A DNA stretch of 6,114 bases from Planctomycetota bacterium. GTDB lineage: Bacteria; Planctomycetota; MHYJ01; JACPRB01. The stretch lies in NCBI GenBank assembly GCA_016200125.1, contig JACQFK010000388.1, positions 1-6,114 on the forward strand, read 5' to 3'. The notes below the pieces were generated by a model. It was given only the letters and a program-made list of their open reading frames with translations, had not been told where the DNA came from and did not search any database. This document shows, piece by piece, positions 1 through 4,852 of the stretch. Both the position numbers and the translations under genes were made by a program. The stretch's first letter is position 1. Every line of letters begins with the position of its first letter.

Positions 1-1077
1 GCCCTGGAGCGGCTCGGCCACCCGGACATCGGACCCGGCGCGCGGACCGGCGCCCTCACCATCGCGCAGCAGCAGATCGTCGAGATCGCGCGGGCGCTCG
101 CCGTCGGCTGCCGGGTGCTGGTCCTGGACGAGCCCACGAGTTCGATCACTCAGCGCGACGCCGAGCGGCTCTTCGCGCTGATCGAGCGGCTGCGCGGCCA
201 GGGCCACGCGATCGTCTACATCTCCCACTTCATCGAGGAGTGCAAGCGCGTGGCGCAGTGCTTCACCGTGCTGCGCGACGGGAAGACGGTCGGCGGCGGC
301 GACCTCGCCGCCGCGACGGCCCCGCAGATCGTCGATCTCATGGTGGGCCAGAAGGTCGACCACCTCTATCCGCGGTCGGCCCGGACCCCGGGCGCCGAGG
401 TCCTGTCGCTGGACGGGCTGACGCTCCACCGGGGCGAGGTGCTCGGTCTCGCCGGCCTGGTCGGCGCGGGACGCACCGAGCTGCTGAGGTCCCTCTTCGG
501 GCTTGATCCCGTCCGCTCCGGGACCCTGAAGGTCGGCGCCTACGTCGGCCCCGCCTCCCCCGCCCGCCGCTGGGCCCAGTCGATGGGCTTCGTCAGCGAG
601 GACCGCAAGGCCGAGGGGCTCGCCCTCGGGATGTCGGTGGCGGACAACCTGATGCTCTCCAGGCTCGACGGGATCGTCCTCCCCTCCCGCCAGTCCGCGG
701 CCTCGCGGAAGTGGATCGAGAGCCTCGCGGTCAAATGCCTCGATCCGCAGCAGCGGATCTCCGAGCTCTCGGGCGGCAACCAGCAGAAGATCGCGATCGC
801 GCGCCTGCTCCACCACGACGTCGACGTCCTGCTGCTCGACGAGCCGACGCGCGGCATCGACGTGGGCTCGAAGGCGCAGATCTACCAGCTGATCGACGAC
901 CTGGTATCGAAGGGCGGCAAGGCCGTGCTGCTCGTCTCGAGCTACATCCCCGAGCTGCTCGGGACCTGCGACCGCATCGCCGTCATGTGCCGCGGCCGGC
1001 TGGGCCCCGCGCGGCCCGTGGGGCAGCTCGACGAGCACGGGCTCCTGCTCGAGGCGACCGGCGAGGCGGCGGCGTGA
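1..1077 (+). CDS. Sugar ABC transporter ATP-binding protein, RbsA/XylG/MglA type (5' partial)
   Basis: This is the energy-coupling subunit of a carbohydrate ABC importer. It would sit on the cytoplasmic face of the permease and hydrolyse ATP. The frame is open from base 1 and gives 358 residues; family members are about 500, so roughly 140 N-terminal residues, including the first Walker A, lie upstream. Visible in domain 1 are the family-typical LTIAQQQ signature (residues 19-25), Walker B VLVLDEP (39-45) and the H-loop His76. In domain 2, the P-loop region is GLVGAGRTE (152-160) with Arg158 in place of the usual Lys. The signature is LSGGNQQ (256-262), Walker B ends in DEP (Asp280, Glu281), and Ser replaces the H-loop His in LLVSS. 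These second-site changes are normal for the RbsA family, where domain 2 is degenerate. The stop overlaps the permease start by 4 bp, so the two are probably translationally coupled. The transported sugar cannot be told from the sequence. Confidence 0.95.
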   Translation, partial: ALERLGHPDIGPGARTGALTIAQQQIVEIARALAVGCRVLVLDEPTSSITQRDAERLFALIERLRGQGHAIVYISHFIEECKRVAQCFTVLRDGKTVGGGDLAAATAPQIVDLMVGQKVDHLYPRSARTPGAEVLSLDGLTLHRGEVLGLAGLVGAGRTELLRSLFGLDPVRSGTLKVGAYVGPASPARRWAQSMGFVSEDRKAEGLALGMSVADNLMLSRLDGIVLPSRQSAASRKWIESLAVKCLDPQQRISELSGGNQQKIAIARLLHHDVDVLLLDEPTRGIDVGSKAQIYQLIDDLVSKGGKAVLLVSSYIPELLGTCDRIAVMCRGRLGPARPVGQLDEHGLLLEATGEAAA

Positions 1078-2027
1078 ACCCGCGCCGCCTGCTCGCGAAG
1101 ATCGGCCCGCTGCTCGGGCTCCTCGGCGTCTTCGCGTTCTTCCTGGTCGCCGTCTGGATCCACACCGGCCACAACAACTTCGCCACGCGGAGCAACCTGC
1201 AGACGATCGCGCTCCAGAGCTCGATCGTCGGGATGGCGACGCTGGGGATGACGATGATCATCATCTCGGGCGGGATCGACCTCTCGATGGGCGCCACGGT
1301 CGCGCTCACGAGCGTGGTGGTCGCGGCCCTGCTCAAGTTCCGGGGCTGGCCCGCCTTTCCCGCCGCCTGCGGCGCGGTGCTGGCCGGCGGCCTCTGCGGC
1401 CTGCTGAACGGCGCGCTCGTGACGCAGCTCAAGGTCGTGCCCTTCATCATCACCCTGGGGACCTCGCTCATCCTCCGCGGGGCGGCCAAGGAGGTCACGG
1501 ACAACGGGACGATCACGCCGCCGGCCAGCGCGCTCGATTCGCTGCTGGACAAGAGCGACGTGCTGCCCTCGGGCGCCTGGCTGCTGGCGCTCTTCGCGGC
1601 GGGGCTGAGCGCGTTCCTGCACTACACGCGCTTCGGCCGGCACGTGTTCGCGATCGGCTCCAACGAGCAGGCGGCGCGGCTCTGCGGCGTGCCGATCGCG
1701 CGGACGAAGATCCTGATCTACGTCGTCGGGGGCCTGTTCGCGGGGCTGGCGGGGCTGCTCCAGTACTCCCGCCTGACGATCGGCGACCCGACCTCGGCGC
1801 CGGGGCTGGAGCTGGACGTGATCGCCGCGGTGGTGATCGGCGGCGGCAGCCTGGCGGGCGGCGAGGGGTCCATTGTCGGGAGCCTCGTCGGAGCCCTGTT
1901 CATGACGACGATCCGGAACGGCGGCTCGCTGATGGACTGGCCGAACAACTGGGCCGAGATCGTGGCGGGCGCGATCATCATCGCCGCCGTGGCGCTGGAC
2001 AGGCTGCGCCATCGGAAGGTAAGCTGA
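1074..2027 (+). CDS. Sugar ABC transporter permease, RbsC-type (branched-chain/ribose permease family)
   Basis: This is the membrane channel subunit of the same importer. The protein has 317 residues, close to the usual length of about 320. I chose GTG at 1074: it overlaps the ATPase stop as GTGA and has GAGG at 1063-1066 seven bases upstream. The next in-frame ATG is codon 54, inside a conserved region. The chain is almost wholly hydrophobic, with a first membrane segment at about residues 11-29. It carries the family hallmark GGIDLS (66-71), preceded by a TLGMT run. A cytoplasmic loop GSNEQAARLCGVP (from residue 195) corresponds to the ATPase-contacting loop of RbsC, and a C-terminal stretch LDVIAAVVIGGGSLAGGEGS is highly typical of the family. 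It probably forms a homodimer with the upstream ATPase. The substrate is unknown; ribose, xylose, other pentoses and polyols are all possible. No periplasmic binding protein is visible in the window, so it presumably lies upstream or elsewhere. Confidence 0.95.
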   Translation: MNPRRLLAKIGPLLGLLGVFAFFLVAVWIHTGHNNFATRSNLQTIALQSSIVGMATLGMTMIIISGGIDLSMGATVALTSVVVAALLKFRGWPAFPAACGAVLAGGLCGLLNGALVTQLKVVPFIITLGTSLILRGAAKEVTDNGTITPPASALDSLLDKSDVLPSGAWLLALFAAGLSAFLHYTRFGRHVFAIGSNEQAARLCGVPIARTKILIYVVGGLFAGLAGLLQYSRLTIGDPTSAPGLELDVIAAVVIGGGSLAGGEGSIVGSLVGALFMTTIRNGGSLMDWPNNWAEIVAGAIIIAAVALDRLRHRKVS

Positions 2028-2050
2028 GCGGCCTTAGACAGGAGATTCAC

Positions 2051-2548
2051 ATGACCCGGACTCTCGCGGTCTTCGCGGCCCTCGCCGTCGCCGGATGCAG
2101 CTCCGTCCACACGCAGGCGCAGCAGGCCGAGGACAACAAGGCCCTGATGAAGAAGTTCATCGACCGGATGAACAAGCACGACCTCTCGGTGATCGACGAA
2201 GTTTTCGACGCGTCCTTCGTGGATCACGAGACCGCGCCCGGGGTGCCCCCGACGCGCGAAGGGCTCAAGCAGATGATGGCGCAGTACCTGCGGGCCTTCC
2301 CCGACATGCAGATGAAGGTCGAGCACCTGGTCGCGGAAGGCGATCTCGTGGTAGTCCACATCGCCTCGACGGGCACCCACAAGGGCGAGATGATGGGAAT
2401 TCCCGCGACCGGCATTGCGATCAAGGTCAACGAGATGCACCTCGCCCGGGTCAAGGACGGGAAGTTCGTCGAGCACTGGGGCGTCGAGGACCAGATGGCG
2501 ATGATGCTGCAGCTGGGCCTGATGCCCGATCCCACGAAGAAGAAGTAG
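2051..2548 (+). CDS. SnoaL-like (ester cyclase family) lipoprotein
   Basis: This is a 165-residue protein with a lipoprotein signal: a short R/hydrophobic leader followed by the lipobox VAGC, with Cys16 as the expected lipidated residue. Ser17 at +2 argues against inner-membrane retention, so an outer-membrane or periplasm-facing location is likely. The mature part (about residues 28-158) has the pattern of SnoaL-like polyketide/ester cyclases in the NTF2-like cone fold: FVDHE (56-60), FPDM (83-86), AEGDLVVV (95-102), GTHKGEMMGIPATG (108-121), RVKDGK (133-138) and EHWGVED (141-147). The start is supported by a strong AGGAGA at 2040-2045, five bases before the ATG. It follows the permease by 23 nt and is probably in the same transcript. 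The tail ends in KKK. Cyclase activity is not implied: most relatives are uncharacterised, and a small-ligand binding or isomerase role is as likely. Confidence 0.88.
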   Translation: MTRTLAVFAALAVAGCSSVHTQAQQAEDNKALMKKFIDRMNKHDLSVIDEVFDASFVDHETAPGVPPTREGLKQMMAQYLRAFPDMQMKVEHLVAEGDLVVVHIASTGTHKGEMMGIPATGIAIKVNEMHLARVKDGKFVEHWGVEDQMAMMLQLGLMPDPTKKK

Positions 2549-2561
2549 TCTTCTCGACAAT

Positions 2562-2610
2562 TCAATGAAGTCGATTTATGGCACAAAGTGCCATAAATCG
2601 ACTTCTTTGA
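2562..2610. terminator. Long hairpin between convergent genes, probable bidirectional terminator
   Basis: Arms 2567-2584 and 2588-2605 are perfect 18-bp inverted repeats around a 3-base AAA loop. One T/T mismatch (2566/2606) is followed by four more pairs (TCAA 2562-2565 with TTGA 2607-2610). The hairpin lies almost midway between the two convergent stops, 18 bases past the SnoaL stop and 21 bases past the stop of the minus-strand gene. On the plus strand the perfect stem is followed by TTTGATTTG, and on the minus strand by ATTGAATTG, so the U-tracts are only partial. The stem is unusually AT-rich for this genome (8 G/C in 18 pairs). Placement argues for two-way termination or 3'-end protection. 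A small mobile repeat or a protein-binding site remains possible. Confidence 0.7.
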
Positions 2611-2626
2611 TTTGTGGAAGATGCAC

Positions 2627-3292
2627 CTATTTCCGGGGCCGATAAGCCGCGCGAACCTTCTTGCAGTAGTCGGTCAGCGCCTCGAGGGGCTTGTCGCCGC
2701 TGATCACGGGGTGGCCGATGGCCACGAGCTCTGCGCCCTGCGAGACCGCGCGGACCGCATCCTCCACGCCGAAGGTGCCCACGCCGATCGGGATCTTCAC
2801 CGCCGCCTGCACCTCGTCCAGCCACTGGACCGAGTCGCGCGTCGCGTCGGCACGGCGCTGGTCCGCCCCGTAGTGCAGGTAGACCATGTTCACGCCCCAC
2901 GCCTCGCACTGCCGGGCGCGCGCGGCGACGTTCTTGACGCCGATCAGGTCGACCACGACCCAGACGCCGCTCTCCTTCGCCGCGGTCACGCCCGCCTTCA
3001 CCGTCTCGTCGGGCGCGTTGGCGCAGATCGTCATCACCTGCCCGCCCTGCTTCTGCGTGAGCAGGTTGTTCTTCCCGCCGGAGTCCATGGTCTTGTAGTC
3101 CGCGAGCACGGGATAGTCGGGGTAGGCGCGCTTGAGCTGGCCGACCGTGGCGGCGCCCTGCGCGACGATGAGCGGCGTGCCGACCTCGAGCCAGTCGACG
3201 CCCGCCTGGATGCCGATCTTCGCCATCGCGACGGCTTCCTCGATGGTCGGGTAGTCGAGCGCGATCTGGATGACGGGGGGCTTGATGTTCAT
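2627..3292 (-). CDS. 3-hexulose-6-phosphate synthase-like protein (OMPDC superfamily)
   Basis: This is a 221-residue TIM-barrel enzyme of the orotidine-5'-phosphate decarboxylase superfamily, in the branch holding 3-hexulose-6-phosphate synthase (HPS) and 3-keto-L-gulonate-6-phosphate decarboxylase (KGPDC). HPS joins formaldehyde to ribulose 5-phosphate. Visible are Asp13 in strand 1 (ALDYPT), EVGTPLI with Glu36, the metal/catalytic motif DYKTMD (Asp65, Lys67, Asp70), VVDLIG (113-118) and His140 in HYGAD. GTPLI, DxKTMD and HxGxD match HPS; KGPDC typically has DxKxxD with IA before the second Asp, and an Arg three residues after the His. The C-terminal part departs from both: GVGTFG (170-175) and AIGHPVISGD (191-200) stand where a Gly-Gly and a phosphate-gripping turn are expected. 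The ATG is fixed by an in-frame stop at 3302-3304, with no other start between. There is no clear Shine-Dalgarno. No 6-phospho-3-hexuloisomerase gene is adjacent. The superfamily is sure; the exact reaction is inferred. Confidence 0.85.
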   Translation of the reverse strand: MNIKPPVIQIALDYPTIEEAVAMAKIGIQAGVDWLEVGTPLIVAQGAATVGQLKRAYPDYPVLADYKTMDSGGKNNLLTQKQGGQVMTICANAPDETVKAGVTAAKESGVWVVVDLIGVKNVAARARQCEAWGVNMVYLHYGADQRRADATRDSVQWLDEVQAAVKIPIGVGTFGVEDAVRAVSQGAELVAIGHPVISGDKPLEALTDYCKKVRAAYRPRK

Positions 3293-3412
3293 GCGGACAT
3301 ATTACCCGCGGCCGCCAATCCCCCTGAAACAAAAACTTCTTCGGCCCGCGGCGTTTAGTTATCATCCCTGCTTCGCCGGAGCGGATCGAGGGGCACACTG
3401 GACTGGGGACAC
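3293..3412. promoter_or_regulatory. Divergent intergenic promoter region between HPS-like and MFS genes
   Basis: This 120-bp gap lies between genes transcribed away from each other, so it must hold, or be read from, promoters for both. On the minus strand a -10-like TAATAT (plus 3299-3304) ends exactly six bases before the ATG, which would place transcription start at the ATG itself. The plus strand has an A/T-richer patch at 3324-3340 and another around 3354-3364 (TTTAGTTAT), but I cannot pair a convincing -35 with a -10. GGGGA at 3405-3409 is a weak, closely spaced ribosome site for the MFS gene. No clear operator palindrome was found. Confidence 0.4.
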
Positions 3413-4846
3413 ATGGACCAAGCCGCCGCCGCACCGCCGCTCAAGTGGTACCAGGGCCTCGAGAAATACTGCTGGGTCGTCCTCGTCATCTCCGCCCTCG
3501 GCTGGCTCTTCGATACGATGGACCAGAACCTGTTCACGCTGGTCCGCAAGCCCTCCATGGAAGACCTCCTCCTCTCCAAGGAGGCGCGCGCCAAGCTGAC
3601 GCCCCCCGAGAAGGCCGCCTTCGACAAGGATGTGAAGGACAAGGGCGGCACCGTCACGATGATCTTCATGTTCGGCTGGGCGGCCGGCGGCTTCCTCTTC
3701 GGCATCCTGGGCGACCGCCTCGGACGCACCAAGACGATGATCATCACGATCCTGATCTACGCGGTCTGCACCGGCGCCAGCGGCCTGGTCGGCAACTGGA
3801 TGCTCTACTCGGCCGCGCGGTTCTTCACCGGGCTGGGGGTCGGCGGCGAATGGGCGGCCGGCGCCGCCCTGGTCGCCGAAACCTTTCCTCAGCGCGCCCG
3901 CCCCATGGCCCTGGGCCTCCTCCAGGCCCTCTCCTCGGTGGGCAACATGATGGCCGCGGTCATCACCTTCGTCATCACCTCGGCCAACTTCGATTGGCGC
4001 GTCGTCTACTTCGTCGGCGCCGCTCCCGCGCTCCTGGTCCTCTGGATCCGGCGCTCGGTCCACGAACCCGAACAGTGGGTCCACGCCAAGGAGCGCGCCT
4101 CCGTCGGGAAGGAGATGGGCAAGATCGGCGAGCTTTTCTCCCATCCCGAGCTGCGCCGGCGACTGATCGCGTCCGTTCTCCTCTGCACCGCCGGCGTCGC
4201 GGCGCTCTGGGGCGTCGGATTCTTCAGCACCGACTTCGTCCTCACCGAGCTGGAACGCGGCGGCATGGACGGCAAGAGCCGCGGCCAGATCAAGGACGTG
4301 ATGTTCTTCCTCCAGAACCTCGGCTCGTTCTTCGGCATCTACACGTTCGCCATCCTCAGCGAGAGGCTCAACCGGCGGAAGGCGTTCCTCATCTCGTATG
4401 TCATGGCCTGGATCTCCATCCTGGTGTTCTTCTGGACGATCGCGGACACAGGCGCGGGCGCCAAGGTCCGTGCGCTCTGCCTCGCCCCCGTCCTTGGATT
4501 CTGCACCCTCATGCCCTTCTCGGGCTTCACGATCTACTTCCCCGAGCTCTTCCCGACTCGGCTCCGCACGACGGGCTGCGGCTTCGCCTACAACGCCTCC
4601 CGGGTCCTGGCGGCCGGCGCCCCCAAGACGCTCTCCTGGCTGGCCGGCGTCATGGCGACTTACGAGGGCGGCGTGCTGGTGAAGAACGGCTATGCGCCCG
4701 CGGCCTCCATCGTCGCCTTCATCTATCTGATCGGGTTCCTGGGCACCTGGCTCGGACCCGAGACCCGGGGCAAGGCCCTGCCCGAGGACAAGGACTTCGA
4801 CGCGGCGCCCGAGATCAAGCCGCTCCCCGCGCCCGGGCAACCCTGA
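3413..4846 (+). CDS. MFS transporter (sugar/organic-acid symporter type)
   Basis: This is a 477-residue inner-membrane secondary transporter with the expected 12-helix MFS length. TM1 (about residues 20-40) ends in GWLFDTMDQNLF, a pattern seen in metabolite:H+ and sialate-like symporters. TM2 runs into the MFS loop motif GILGDRLGRTK (97-107). The TM4-TM5 region holds RFFTGLGVGGEWAAGAALVAE, strongly conserved in the same group. A second-half TM11-like segment includes FPELFPTRLRTTGCGFAYN, the sugar-porter-like C-half signature. The tail GPETRGKALPED is also family-typical. An unusual charged segment rich in Lys, Glu and Asp (about residues 50-79) lies in the TM1-TM2 loop, facing the periplasm. 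The ATG at 3413 is the only ATG or GTG after the in-frame stop at 3356. It is transcribed divergently from the HPS-like gene, which suggests, but does not prove, a shared metabolic role. The substrate is unknown: sugar acids, aromatic acids and sialate-like compounds are candidates. Confidence 0.93.
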   Translation: MDQAAAAPPLKWYQGLEKYCWVVLVISALGWLFDTMDQNLFTLVRKPSMEDLLLSKEARAKLTPPEKAAFDKDVKDKGGTVTMIFMFGWAAGGFLFGILGDRLGRTKTMIITILIYAVCTGASGLVGNWMLYSAARFFTGLGVGGEWAAGAALVAETFPQRARPMALGLLQALSSVGNMMAAVITFVITSANFDWRVVYFVGAAPALLVLWIRRSVHEPEQWVHAKERASVGKEMGKIGELFSHPELRRRLIASVLLCTAGVAALWGVGFFSTDFVLTELERGGMDGKSRGQIKDVMFFLQNLGSFFGIYTFAILSERLNRRKAFLISYVMAWISILVFFWTIADTGAGAKVRALCLAPVLGFCTLMPFSGFTIYFPELFPTRLRTTGCGFAYNASRVLAAGAPKTLSWLAGVMATYEGGVLVKNGYAPAASIVAFIYLIGFLGTWLGPETRGKALPEDKDFDAAPEIKPLPAPGQP

Positions 4847-4852
4847 TCAGGG
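4841..4852. repeat. 12-bp perfect palindrome spanning two abutting stop codons
   Basis: CCCTGATCAGGG is its own reverse complement. Its centre TGATCA holds the MFS stop (TGA, 4844-4846) and, read on the other strand, the stop of the P-type ATPase (4847-4849). There is therefore no intergenic DNA between the convergent genes. A short GGG/CCC extension (CGGG at 4834-4837, CCCG at 4859-4862) could lengthen the stem across unequal loops. Without a T-tract it is a weak terminator candidate. Confidence 0.55.

Noticed and set aside
115..117. GTG as the start of the ABC ATPase
   Set aside because: Residues upstream of it include the family signature LTIAQQQIVEIARAL, so this codon is internal and the gene begins before base 1.
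711..1073. Long 5' extension of the permease frame upstream of GTG 1074
   Set aside because: The extension reads as Arg/Pro-rich out-of-frame translation of the ATPase gene. The GTGA overlap and the upstream GAGG favour 1074.
942..2012. 356-codon open frame on the minus strand opposite the permease
   Set aside because: Its translation is dominated by Arg, Asp, Gln and Pro with no family resemblance. It is the usual antisense shadow of a GC-rich gene whose sense frame is a clear RbsC permease.
2541..2554. Small hairpin AGAAG/CTTCT over the SnoaL stop codon
   Set aside because: Only five pairs with a 4-base loop and no U-tract. The much stronger hairpin just downstream explains termination.
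3305..3352. Direct repeat CCCGCGGC at 3305-3312 and 3345-3352, 40 bp apart
   Set aside because: Eight-base G/C-only repeats are expected by chance in this composition and there is no third copy. I do not call an operator.
3362..4840. 492-codon open frame on the minus strand opposite the MFS gene
   Set aside because: Low-complexity Glu/Gly/Asp/Arg composition, no recognisable motifs and full overlap with a well-supported MFS gene. It is a codon-bias artefact.
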